DNA of 64,000 nt from NCBI GenBank assembly GCA_905250125.1, contig CAJNOL010000203.1, forward strand, positions 124,001 through 188,000, given 5' to 3'. This document shows positions 22,673 through 33,850 of the stretch, piece by piece. This DNA comes from Rotaria sordida (lineage: Eukaryota; Rotifera; Eurotatoria; Philodinida; Philodinidae). The stretch's first letter is position 1. Every line of letters starts with the position of its first letter. Both the position numbers and the translations under genes were made by a program. Below the pieces are notes generated by a model. That model was not told where the DNA came from. It saw only the letters and a program-made list of their open reading frames with translations, and searched no databases.

Positions 22673-23859
22673 CGAGTAGTTTAGCAAACTTCTGAATGTA
22701 AAAAATCAATGCTTAAACAAGCAGCTGTCGATTATTGGACAATGTTAGGCTGCCTTCGTTTTTTTCGATTTTATGAGCTGGTTTAATCAATTTTCTTCAA
22801 CTTTTATTCTCAAAAGAAGGAAATATTTCAATTACACAACTTTATTTTTGGATTCGTTCCATTTTCAAATTCTTCTTTCGAGACTATTAGCCTGACAAAA
22901 ATTCGTCAGACAAACATCTCGAAGCTGAGATTTTACCTGTCTCAATAACAAAAATTCGAATTTATTTTATCAGAGAATCACACGAAAAGATGATTCAATG
23001 TTTATGCCATTACTTTTGCATCGTATGCTCTATCTGAGCTTATCTAAACATATCCAATAGGAAATGATCTTCATCAGATCGTGACTAAGTCGAATAGTTT
23101 AGTTGTGCTCGAAGATCGTAATTTGAAATTTGGCTGATAGAAGACCGCAAGTTTTTCTAAAAAAAAAAGTGTTTGATTTTTCTGCTGATGAGAAGCAATT
23201 CTTGCGAATTTTTTCGATGAACTTTCATTGTCAATCGAAACGACAACATAAATTTGACGTTCATTGTATCGAATTTTCCGGTTTTCGCGTGTCTTACATC
23301 CAGTGATTTGAATTTTATTTCAATTCTGAATGTACGCTGTAGAAAAATGAGCAAAAAAGAATTGCGAAAATATATTGAAACGAAAATCATTTGTTTTTTT
23401 ATGCCCAAAAATTAGAGTAACACGGACGACATTGATTGCAAATGTGTGCATTCATCAAATTAAAGTTTGATTTGATCTATTGTGGAAAGAAAAGCTTTCA
23501 GTAATGTTTCTTTTTCTTTTTCTTTTTTCTTCGATGGTAAACCAACTTCGCTCTATTTTTTTATCGTTTCACTTTTTTCTTTCTTCTACAAGCTCAAGTA
23601 TGTCCATGTCTTGCTGTGACAGAAATAGTTGTTAACATAGGAATCTTCTTCTTTCTTCAGATATCGAGTGAATGAAAGCGGAATATATGCTAGTAAAAAA
23701 TATCATGAGAGTAATGTGAGAAGCATTGCCATTGCTTTTTGTCTAGTTGTGAATGAGAACTGTTTACATACTCCACTTTCAACTAACAATGTGCAATTAC
23801 CAATAGAAGACAACTAGCTCCAATGGCAGCAGCAGAACACCACAATCATGAAACGTTCT

Positions 23860-24300
23860 CACTCGTCTGACTGGATTCTGATGTCAACAACTCAGAAGAA
23901 AATATCGATATTCAACAAAAACTTCGAACATGAATCGCTCATCTCAAAACATTTGACGATGTTGATAAATGCGAGCAATTTATTCAATCTAAACCTATCA
24001 ATAATAGAACAATTGTGGTTGTAAATAAACAATTGGCTACCGAAGTAGGGCCACGCACGCACTAATTATTGCAAGTTTTTTCAATCTATGTCTGTGGTAT
24101 GGACAAAGAGAAAAACAAAGAATGGACGAAAATCTATTCCAAGGTAAAGAAACTCTCATGTTTCAGTTAAGTGAAGAGATTTGAGTTCAGATAGGAAATA
24201 TCGTTCGTACTTTAAGACGAACTCAACTGTTAACTCTTAAGTTCAAATCAAATTCGTCAATATAGTTGTGGAAATGAATTAACTTTTTTAACGGTCTCTT
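23860..24300 (+). pseudogene. Decayed fragment resembling a module of bdelloid TPR/ADP-ribosyltransferase-type proteins
   Basis: Plus-strand pieces read NSEENIDIQQKL, LKTFDDVDKCEQFIQSKP, VVVNKQLATEVGPRTH, LLQVFSIYVCGMDKEKNKEW. This resembles, from memory, an N-terminal module that is very abundant in bdelloid rotifer proteins carrying TPR or ADP-ribosyltransferase domains: a Cys-containing helix, an I/V-rich strand, then an SIYVYCMDK-like strand and a W residue. Stops interrupt it (after LRT, after PRTH and beyond the W motif), no start codon or TPR part follows, and it ends in ordinary spacer. A relic, not a gene. The family resemblance needs a search to confirm. Confidence 0.42.
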
Positions 24301-24708
24301 TTGCCATAAATGAAATTTTAAGTAATGTCGATGGAGTCGGAGAGCGTTGAAACCGAATCTTAAAAAAACTCTATATCGATTCGAATCATTAGCTAAAGAA
24401 AAAAAACATTGAAACGTTCATGTAATAACTTGATTTTTTTCTTAAAACTATTGTCTAGACAGTATCATTTTAATCCTTATGGCCTTTTTGTTGTCAATAT
24501 TCTTTCAAAAGTATAGAACGGAAATATATATTGATACAAAGAATATTAAGACAAACGTTCATTGATGAATTGGGATAACGAGGAAAAGAAGACATTAAGT
24601 CAATTATGTACTTGATTAGTTTATTGAACAAAAGTAAAGCATTATATTTTAATTGTACATATATATATATAGAGAGACTTAACAAATATACAAGAAAAAA
24701 ATCAGTGT

Positions 24709-26082
24709 TTATTCAGTTTCAAATATAAATGTAAATTGTTGTTCATCATTTGAATTTAATTGAAATGTTCCAATAATAGATGAACCATCAAGTTGAAGTA
24801 AATTATTTGTTGTATTTTCTTTTAATCTTAAATAAGTTTGTGAAGTAAATCTTAATCGATATTCAATATTTATAGAACGTTGTTTATTATTAATTAAACT
24901 TAAATTAATTGTATATGTTGATAAAACAAAACGATTGCCATTTGGTTGATTAACTTTTCGACGTGAATTTAATTTTACATATTCAATATATCGTAAATCT
25001 GGATCTTGACCAAGATTAAATTCATTTGTTTCATTAGAAGCAAGATCAGGCCAATAAGTTTCACCAACTAATCGATCTGATTCACGTATAAATACTTGAC
25101 CTCGTGGCAAAAATTTTTCTTCTACACGAAGACGATATGCACGTTGAGCATTACCACGATTATCCATCGAAGAAAAATATTTCTCTATTGAACCATATCG
25201 TTCAATATCAATTATTGGACGAAACATTGGAAGAATGTAATTCGATCGAGGATCAAGAGTAAATGTTTCATTTATTGAAAATATGTATACCCCAATTAAT
25301 TCTTCGGCATCAGAAATAGTTGGAGAACTATCACCGTTACCATTATTTTGTACTATTACCACTTCTGATTGAACAAATCCATTGTCAACATTGGCAAGAG
25401 AAGCCGTTTCTTCACCACTATCACCATTGTTTGATGATGATGATTGAATATTAACATCTCCACTAATTAATTCTGCAGAATTAATCATTAATGATGAACT
25501 TCCATCATTTTGAATAACAGCATATGCTTGTAAAATAGAATCAGTATTATTACTTTCTAATAGAAGATCATAACGTACTTTCCATTTAATATTATTTTGT
25601 AAATAACGTATATAAAGTTGTTCATTAGTACATGTTTCTAATACAAAATCAACTAAATATTTACCGACAGGTGGAATAGATAAATATCGTATACGATCAT
25701 TAGTTAGTGTATAAAATGTATTATCAATTAAATCATGTATTAAATTTCGTGTTTCATCAATCATTATTCCTTCTGTATACGTATCATTATCAACATTACG
25801 CTTAATCATAAGTTTTTGACTATTTAATGATGTACGATTAAATGAAATTATTTGTGCACGTACGTTAACACATTTATTAACAAGTCGAATTGAATCTGAT
25901 CGAATATTATACCATTCTTGTTGAGAAAATATTATAGGTAAATCATAGGGTGATATTGATTGAGATATTTCAGCAATATTATTATATATTTGAATATGAA
26001 TACCATTAATCATAGTATTTATTAATTGGATAATAATTATTTCAATAATGATAATTAATCGAAAGAGAAATATTTTATTCAT
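24709..26082 (-). CDS. Secreted DUF4139-like protein, intronless
   Basis: A single exon of 457 residues. The N-terminus (MNKIFLFRLIIIIEIIIIQL) is a strong signal peptide or signal anchor. The middle (WKVRYDLLLESNNTDSILQ followed by AYAVIQNDGSSSLMINSAEL) matches the DUF4139 pattern of a Trp strand, then a line about non-native bond or residual-strength strands ending in a tg-like motif. The region YIEYVKLNSRRKVNQPNG and INIEYRLRF at the C-terminus is a further beta-rich part. A Ser/Asn/Gly-rich low-complexity insert sits near 225-265. Many N-x-S/T sequons suggest glycosylation. The family has no known biochemical function. No second membrane segment is visible, so the protein is secreted or anchored through the N-terminus. 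Confidence 0.6.
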   Translation of the reverse strand: MNKIFLFRLIIIIEIIIIQLINTMINGIHIQIYNNIAEISQSISPYDLPIIFSQQEWYNIRSDSIRLVNKCVNVRAQIISFNRTSLNSQKLMIKRNVDNDTYTEGIMIDETRNLIHDLIDNTFYTLTNDRIRYLSIPPVGKYLVDFVLETCTNEQLYIRYLQNNIKWKVRYDLLLESNNTDSILQAYAVIQNDGSSSLMINSAELISGDVNIQSSSSNNGDSGEETASLANVDNGFVQSEVVIVQNNGNGDSSPTISDAEELIGVYIFSINETFTLDPRSNYILPMFRPIIDIERYGSIEKYFSSMDNRGNAQRAYRLRVEEKFLPRGQVFIRESDRLVGETYWPDLASNETNEFNLGQDPDLRYIEYVKLNSRRKVNQPNGNRFVLSTYTINLSLINNKQRSINIEYRLRFTSQTYLRLKENTTNNLLQLDGSSIIGTFQLNSNDEQQFTFIFETE

Positions 26083-26630
26083 CTTTTTTTCTTAGATTAA
26101 TAATAATTTGTTTAATGTAGATTTTTCATGTCTTTATATTCTTGTTATATGGATGTACAATGTAAAAAAAAACACGAGATACTTTTCATGATTCTATGCA
26201 TATATTCGTTAAGCCCTGGTAGATAGACGAAAACGTAAATGAATGTCACATACAGATATAAGCTCAAGGATTTATTAGATTGATGAATAATTCATAGATT
26301 TTTAAACGCATTATTTGATCTTGATCGTCATTAATAAGCATGAAAAAATTTCGTTTTTTTTTTTTATTGATAATGAGCTTATATATTTATATAAATATAT
26401 GTCATGGTCAATATAAGTGATTTAGTAGACTTAGCTGTCTTGACAGAAATTCATCAAGATAATGACAAAAAAATTAAGTATAAAAATTTAAACACTAATT
26501 ACAATATAAATCATACAGAGATTAATAACAGTAAAAGTATTTAAATTAATTGATTCGTTATGTTAATATAAAGAAATCGATATTTTTCTCAATTGAGGAT
26601 AAGTTCAAAACAAACATATTGATTATAGTT
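26083..26630. other. Spacer between the DUF4139-like gene and the 5-phosphatase gene
   Basis: Upstream region of the DUF4139-like gene and 3' flank of the 5-phosphatase gene. AT-rich; nothing else was seen. Confidence 0.4.
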
Positions 26631-29000
26631 TTAATTGTTTGTAACTGTATTTTCTGGATTCGATTGTGTACCAGAAAGATCTATTGATGATACTTGTTGA
26701 ATATTGACTTTTCTTATGCGACGTTTAATTATAAAATGATAAATAGCAAGAACACTGACTATGCAGATAATTATAACTATAATCAATGTCAACAAAATTC
26801 TCTTCGATATTCGTCTGGTATCATTGTCTACTGAAGGAGTTCTGTTTGTGTTCTAAAAATATAAAATATAGAGGAGAAAAAAAAAACTCAAAAAAAAAAA
26901 GACATGTTAGTGCAACCTCTTTGAAGCTGAAATGTGGAACTCTCATGTATACTTTAATGTCAATCTACTAATACAAAATATTGAAAACCAAAAATGTCTC
27001 GCAGCCTATTGTTGTTTTTGAAAGATAATTAATCGCCAAAGAAACGATCCATCTTATTTATTTCTGCATTTTGAACAGAAATTTTTTCTTCGATTTTTTA
27101 CTAACCCTCTAGTTTTTGTTAATCTTGTTACTTTTCATTTTCATTTTCATATTCCATTTCTCTTAATTTAACATTATTATTATGCTAGCTATTGATTTAA
27201 CTAGCAAATAAGCCTATTATATATTCATTACACCTACAACAGATCTCAATACATTATTCTATATTTTCGATACGCTCAGAAAACTGATATTGATTATTTC
27301 CTAAAGATCTTTGACATCTTAAATATAAATTTTTATTTGGACAAAAATAAAAAACAAAACTGCACTATTTAGAGCGTTCGCGAACGGATTTCAGCCATTC
27401 GAATTTCGAGGAAGGCTTTGAAATGTTCTAGAATTCTCAGGAAAAAGAGTCTGATGCCTGTTATCCTCGGTGGCTAAGATCTGTAGTGAAGAGGAAGAAA
27501 TCACAAAGTTTTGACTTAAAATTTACACTCGCTGTTTTCTTCGAAAATATATGTGAGTCCCACAAAAACAATAAATGATAATTACAGTTTCATTAGATGT
27601 TTTGTTATTTTTTGATCGTTGATGTAACATTATATCTGCAAACACTGGTCGATGATCGCTGAGTTTAATATTACTCATTGCTGAATATTGAAGAATTTCA
27701 AGATTATTCGAAAGTGTTGAAATAAGAATACGATCAGTATAGCTTGGACGACGAACTCTACATATGATCATATTTATGAGCGATTCAATATAAATTCTCT
27801 TTTGTTTTTGTTTTTTACTCTTTATCCTTTTCTGTTTGATATTCATCACTATTCAGTATATATTTATATGTTGGTGGAAATGTAATAGGAGCTTCGAAAA
27901 AATTACTCAAACATTGTGCAGTAGATCCTGTATTATCATATTGACGCATTTGTATTAACTATAAGAAAAAAAATGAATTTTATTCATTTATAGGCAAGAT
28001 AATTGTATTTAACTTCATCATTATTAAGTATTGTTTTGTACTCTTGTTTCTTGATTGCTTTGAGAATATTATCAACACTCAAAGTATTTAATGTACGCCA
28101 ATTTTGATCGCCAAAAACAAACATATAATCATTTTTGATATTATTTGCTTGATATATTTGAAGAAATTTCGACCATAATTTACATCGTTCTTCTTTTTTT
28201 CCTTCTCCTGCTGGTAGATGCATATTAGCAAAGATTACATTTGTTAATTTATCTATTTGAATACAACTAGCTATAACACCTTTATAACCTATAAATTTTT
28301 TATATAAGCAACTCTACATATATATAAATGTATAAACAATAAACTAGCAAAAAAGAAATCTATTTACCAATGATATTTTCTAAAATTTTATCCTAAATAT
28401 GCTGACGTCTTTTGTCATTTCTTTATATCAAAAGATTAGGAAAAAGAACATACCTGATATACTTTTAAAGTTAGTGTATTCATGCATTTTAAAAGTTTCA
28501 CACGTTGAGATTTTACTATCATATTTGAAGCATATATATATAGCCATATTGGTTTTACAATATTCGATCCGACATAATCAGAAATAATTTCTATATAATT
28601 TTCATTTTCAAGACAATTTTTCAATGTTTTATGGAATGTGTTCGATCCGATTATTTTTTTACTTGCTTCTTGAAAACTATAGACAATGACTTTCTTTTTT
28701 TTTTTGTTTTACTATATTTTCAAAAGCTAATTATGTCCATACCCAAACACGATAAGATCAGCTTTAATACCATCAGAGACTGATGCAAATGCAAGCTGTT
28801 GGAATGTATTACAATCAGGTTCACTATTTCCAACATTCCAAGTAACGATACGAAATCTATTGAATGTATGAATCGATTATGTAAAGTTATATTTTTTTTT
28901 TGTCAATAAGGTACCGAAACGGAACAGTCTGTAAACAAACAAGTTGAGAATGAAATAGAACTGGAATGATAATGATGAGAATTGAAAGGGTGTGTTTCAT
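26631..29000 (-). CDS. Inositol-polyphosphate 5-phosphatase with signal peptide and C-terminal membrane anchor
   Basis: Eight exons (28915-29000, 28743-28856, 28454-28676, 28368-28392, 28014-28288, 27819-27958, 27586-27757, 26631-26852) give 418 residues; every phase fits. Residues 1-22 are a signal peptide (MKHTLSILIIIIPVLF core). The catalytic domain begins RFRIVTWNVGNSEPD (31-43). It has GFQE (near 67), NMHLPAGE (171-178), FGDQNWR (208-214), RRPSYTDRIL (290-299) and SDHRPV (321-326), the ordered motifs of Mg-dependent 5-phosphatases, which remove the 5-phosphate from inositol phosphates or phosphoinositides. After a short NETNTNRT linker comes a membrane helix (about 364-387), then a basic tail of about 30 residues. 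Known eukaryotic family members are cytosolic or cytosol-facing, so a luminal/extracellular domain would be new. An in-frame upstream ATG (29073-29075) would lengthen the N-terminus by 25 residues. Confidence 0.85.
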
Positions 29001-30304
29001 GAAACATAAACAGTAAACGAAAGAAAAAAATTCTAGGCGCTTTCTTAAGTTCATATTAGATAAATAATATTTCATTGCTATTTTCGATTGTTTTTCATAT
29101 GATTAAATCATTTTTTTAATTATATTCAAATCAAATAGTTAATGAAAAATTACTGGTATTGTTTTTAAAAAAAAACTTTGCCAGAGAGAATTGTTTGAAT
29201 GATCAAATATCATAAATAAAAATTATAAACACATTGTTTAGAAAGATTTCATCATTTGATCAGAGACATTTGTGTATTCTTTCAAAGTTTGATAATTTGT
29301 TGTATTCGAATCAATTTCATCTTGAATCAGTAAATTTCTTATGCTATTCTGAAAAAACATAATACCTCTTTCCACCTCTCCACAGACTAGAAGGATAATT
29401 TAAAAGTTATAATTTTCGGACATAATAGAAACCCATTGTGCCCAACCTGTGCGCAAAACAAAACAATTAGCTCATTATTTCTCACTAGTGCTTAATTTCT
29501 TTTGTGTTGTATGTTTTCTAGTAACGGACAAATCAATTTCTTTCATGTCCTGAACAGTACCCATACATACTTACCACGGACAGATGAACACTAATCGGTT
29601 CAAATTACGTGAATGTTTGTTGGATTCAATAATAAAAACTAGTGTGAGATAATACAATATCGATTTTTATAATACTCATAAAATTTGAACTATCCATCTC
29701 TTAGAAATAAGAGACTTATTTCGTAATCAGATGCTTATTTTATATTTCTGTTAAAATATGTCTCTTTTCACTTCTGACTTGTGTACAAGCTTTTATCATG
29801 AACTCGTTCAGCAAAATTGGATCGATACATATCTAATAAGAGTTTCTTTCTAGCTTCTCCAAAGCCTGGCCATTTCTTAGCTAAAATATTGTACGTTGAA
29901 GACTTCAAGACTTGCAAGATAAACAAAGCATAGCTATAATACAAAACAAGTTGGTCGCAATAGAAAGCACACCTTCAAACTTTTGACTTGTAAAACAAAT
30001 TAGAAGCTCAATGAGCTTCCACTCTGTGGTGGGAGGGGGAGGAGTTAATATATGTAAGATGCAAATCATCTTATATGACTCTCTTTTTTTCTTATCTGCT
30101 TATTTATTTTTTATTATTATGAAAAATATGCTACGTAATTAAGTATTATCACGGTGATAAAAATGCGTCATAGTCTTACAACATTTTTAAAAAAGATAGT
30201 GTAATAACTGATAAGTTCAACAAACACACACATTAGCTCCCTTATAAAAGATATATGAGTGTAGCTACAGAAGATAATTTTGTACGAGAAGATTTTTATA
30301 ACTA
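29001..30304. other. Divergent spacer between the 5-phosphatase and GCC-repeat genes
   Basis: The two genes point away from each other, so both promoters lie here. Short frames only. The 5' UTR of the GCC-repeat gene probably starts near 30240 (ACACACATTAGCTCCCTTAT, TATAAAAG at 30243-30250). TATAAAAG may be a TATA box about 55 bp upstream of the start codon. Confidence 0.45.
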
Positions 30305-32348
30305 ATGGCTTGTTCGATATTTTATTTATTTCTTGTATTAGTCAGTTGTTTATCAATTCAAATAAGTCAGAGTGCAACATCCTGTAGTCGTGGTTATTAT
30401 TTGGATAGTGGCAATTGTTATCCTTGTGAACCAGGTACATATTGTCCCGATGGATATCGACAATTACCATGTAATCCAGGTGAATATCAAGATTCATTCA
30501 CATCATCATCCTGTTCAAGTTGTCGAAATGGATACTTTACGACGAAATCAGGTTCAATTATGTGTAATGTATGTCCAATAGGATCTATGTGTCCAAATAG
30601 TGATAGAGATCCTATCAGTTGTCCAGCAGGAACTTATCAAGATAGTTATGGTGCGGTAAACTGTAGAGATTGTTCACAAGGTATGAAAAGAAAATTTATT
30701 TGATTCATTATTTTTGTATTTGGCTTTTCTTAATAATGGATATTATTAGGTTATTTCTCAACAACATCAAATTCACATCAATGCCAAATCTGCCCAAAGG
30801 TAAAATGAAAAGTTTCTTTTTTTTTAAATAGAACATTGTAAAGACGTTTTGTTCATGTTTGCATAGGGTCATGAATGTCCTCGTCCGGATCAATCTCCAT
30901 TAGCCTGTCGACCAGGTTAGTTAGACTATAATCCCATTTGATGAAAGTTCACAAATTCGTATAAAGAAATTTGAATTATTCTAATAGATATATAAAGCAA
31001 ACCCCAAATTATATGATGAGATATCTAGCTGTTAGATGATACGCAATTTATGAGCAATTCTTAGTATTGATATTGATTTTTGAGTAGTATTTAACTTTGA
31101 CATAATGTGAATCGATCATCTGATATCACTGGAAAATATCTCATTCTATAGGCAATAATTTATTTTCTATTTCTGAATTGTAAATGATTCACTGAAGTAA
31201 AGAGAGTTCTAGTAGAATGATCTAAATGTCTATTAAGGTACATATTCATATAATTATGGTGCTTATTCATGTTCTCAATGTTCAACTGGATGGTACACCA
31301 CTAAGAGTGGCGCCGTATTATGTGATATTTGTCCTGAAGTAAGTGCAATAAACATTGATTTGAAATTGAAGAAAATAGATGGATTACGATCTTTTTTGAT
31401 TTAAAATAGGGAAATGAATGTCCACGAACTGATCAACCACCCTCTATGTGTCGACCAGGTACATATTCTCCATATCCAGGATCAACATGTAATTCATGCC
31501 CATCGAATACCTATGCAACTAGTTATGGGCAAGTGTCTTGTAACCCATGCCCTCAGGGCTATGAGTGTACACAAAATGATCAAGAACCACGAGCTTGTGC
31601 CCGTGGATTTTATCGAGATGGATCAATGAATTCTTGTCAACGATGTTCATCTGGTATGTGGACTAAAAATACGACATCCGTTCGCTGTGAAACTTGTCCC
31701 GTGGGTTTTGAATGTCCTACTGCTGATAGTTCGCCAGAGCCTTGTCGTATTGGTACCTATTCATCAAGTATTAATACCGTTGCATGTACACAATGCGATT
31801 CAGGATTTTATACGCTGGAGATAGGATCCATTCAATGCGAAATATGTCCAAGAGGTTACTATTGTCCACAACCTGATACAGCACCATTAGCTTGTTCCAA
31901 TGGAAATTATAGTGACTACAAACAAACTCAATGCAGTCAATGTTCTTCTGGTTACTACTCTTTAACGCCAAAAGCTGCTGATTGTATTATATGTCCTCGA
32001 GGATTTGCATGTGCAGATCCGAGTTCATCACCTCAAGCTTGTTCTAAAGGTACTAGTGCAAACTACGGAGCAACTTCTTGTGCAACATGCTCTCAAGGAT
32101 ACTACTCGGTTCATAATACTTCAGCTATTTGTACCCCGTGTGCACCTGGATACTTTTGTGATGATTCAACACAATGTCCACAGCAATGTCCAGCAGGTAG
32201 TTATTCATCAGCAGCTCAAACAACATGCTATCAATGTTCATCTTCATGTTCATCAACTCCTGGTGTTTTTGATTGTTCGGCATGTATAACAGCGAAACCA
32301 ACCGGATGCCAACAATTAGAAATTTCAGTTGACATACATAAACATTAA
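30305..32348 (+). CDS. Secreted cysteine-rich GCC2/GCC3 (ephrin-receptor-like) repeat protein
   Basis: Five exons (30305-30680, 30750-30799, 30867-30915, 31238-31338, 31410-32348) give 504 residues. A signal peptide (1-23, MACSIFYLFLVLVSCLSIQ) is followed by about ten tandem units of roughly 45-50 residues built as CxPGTYxxxxGxxxCxxCxxGxYTxxxGxxxCxxCPxGxxCP. This is the GCC2/GCC3 (Pfam ephrin-receptor-like) pattern found in SCUBE, sushi-type and other extracellular matrix proteins. There is no membrane segment or GPI tail, so the protein is likely secreted. Cys spacing is kept in every unit, and the three short middle exons follow unit borders. Intron 3 (about 320 bp) is longer than the rest. 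Ligand unknown. Confidence 0.85.
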
Positions 32349-33004
32349 ATTTTGTCAAAAAGATTATGTTAAAGTTTTATTTATTTATTTGTTTATTTAT
32401 TCTTTTTGATACATTCGATTTCGAGAATTGGTAACGAATATTTCATTTTATCTAAATTAATACAATGCTTTTCGATGATAAATAAATGAAGAGGAGAATG
32501 TTTATCTACTTCATTCATTGATCAGTTGTGGAAAAAGAAAAACTTTTTTCCTTCACTTTAGATACTACAGAAGAATAAAAAAAGGGATGAAATCCGATAG
32601 CTAAAATATTCATACAAAGATTTTGATTCAATCAAACTCAGCATCTATGTTCTTTTTCGTTCAATAAATATCACCTTTCAAGATATTTTAATTACACATT
32701 GGATCCTTTCTTTTTTACTAATATATAAAATAAAACACAGGGTGGAAAATCAAAGATGATTAATAATTATAAAGCTCTGCTAATCTTTTCTTTGTTACGA
32801 AACATCGGCCAAGAAAAAACAATTATTTAGTTTTGAAAAGAAAAAAAAACATTTCTTCTACAAAAAAAATTTCATATAATGCCGTCATTATTCTATAAAG
32901 ATTATGAGAAACTATATCAGCTGACATACCAAGATACGAATCATTACTATTTATGTACTTTGCAGCTGTAGAAATGAATCAGATTCTTCGTACACAAAAC
33001 TATT
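32349..33004. other. Spacer, no gene seen
   Basis: AT-rich sequence between two plus-strand genes; 3' UTR and promoter only. Confidence 0.4.
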
Positions 33005-33850
33005 ATGTGTAAGATGGTGCTAATATCTATTTTTCTCATTATCATCATATATCTACATCCAATTTCTGCCGTTAAGTGTCCATCATGTATTGATATTTGT
33101 ATTAATACAACCAGCACTTCTCTTTCTATTAATGAATCTTATTGCGACCTAATAATTGAATCAGCTGCCGTATGCAAAAGTGAATTATATGTTGAATTGA
33201 TTGATACATATCCAGCTGTTATTAACTATATAACTGCACCATCAAATGCTCTCATTACTGGCAATGCTGATAGTGTATTAGTTACAACTATAAACATACC
33301 ATTAGATATTGGAAATCCTTATGGATCATTTATCTATGATTGTTACGATGAAGATCTATGTAATAATAAAATAGTACAGAAACAATATGAAGAATTACAT
33401 GTAGTGAATTATACTGAATTGACAATTAAATTGACTGAACTTCTTTATAATAATCAAAGCATTTCAAAACGACAACCAATTGAATGTTACAATCGAAATA
33501 ATCAGATAGAACAGTGTTCTATCAATAGAAATTGTCAAGCAACATTAATTATTGAACAAGAACGATCCGATTTACTTATTACAACTTCTATTTCTGATCG
33601 ACGGCCAGGTTCTTTAGTTGGTCTTCGTTTGCGTTCAAAATCTGTCGGTAATGATTATAAAAAAATAACTATAAGTTATACTTGTAATAAAAATAGATGC
33701 AATGATCCAGTTATAGTTCGTCAAATTCGTCAAATTTTCTTTGACATTGGTTTTATTAATTCAAAAGCTAATAGTTTGAAGTTTCTATCAATCATTCTCT
33801 TCATTACTTGTCTTATTATAAATATTTGTACTCGTTTCATGTCATATTAA
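33005..33850 (+). CDS. Ly6/uPAR-like surface protein, probably GPI-anchored, intronless
   Basis: A single exon of 281 residues. A signal peptide (1-22: MCKMVLISIFLIIIIYLHPI) precedes two Cys-rich modules. The first runs from CPSCIDIC to the CYDEDLCNN end, the second from ECYNRNNQIEQCSINRNC to CNKNRCNDP. The closing CxxxxCN motif is the hallmark of Ly6/uPAR three-finger modules. The C-terminus (SLKFLSIILFITCLIINICT) is hydrophobic with almost no tail, as in GPI-anchor signals. Several N-x-S/T sites occur. The fold call is from the CN motifs only; spacing of other cysteines is loose, and neither ligand nor orthologue is known. Confidence 0.6.
   Translation: MCKMVLISIFLIIIIYLHPISAVKCPSCIDICINTTSTSLSINESYCDLIIESAAVCKSELYVELIDTYPAVINYITAPSNALITGNADSVLVTTINIPLDIGNPYGSFIYDCYDEDLCNNKIVQKQYEELHVVNYTELTIKLTELLYNNQSISKRQPIECYNRNNQIEQCSINRNCQATLIIEQERSDLLITTSISDRRPGSLVGLRLRSKSVGNDYKKITISYTCNKNRCNDPVIVRQIRQIFFDIGFINSKANSLKFLSIILFITCLIINICTRFMSY

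Larger units (their letters stand above)
21154..23859. other. Repeat-rich spacer, no intact gene
   Basis: Holds the 3' UTR of the vWA gene and at least two foldback structures (listed separately). The minus-strand reading frame at 23157-23408 is not supported by any motif. Confidence 0.5.

Noticed and set aside
27523..27849. 108-residue minus-strand frame as a separate small gene
   Set aside because: Its N-terminal third is an intron (27758-27818) and its end reads past a donor at 27585; it is one exon of the 5-phosphatase gene.
31771..32358. Minus-strand frames opposite the GCC-repeat gene
   Set aside because: Shadows of the Cys-rich repeats on the other strand; no motif.
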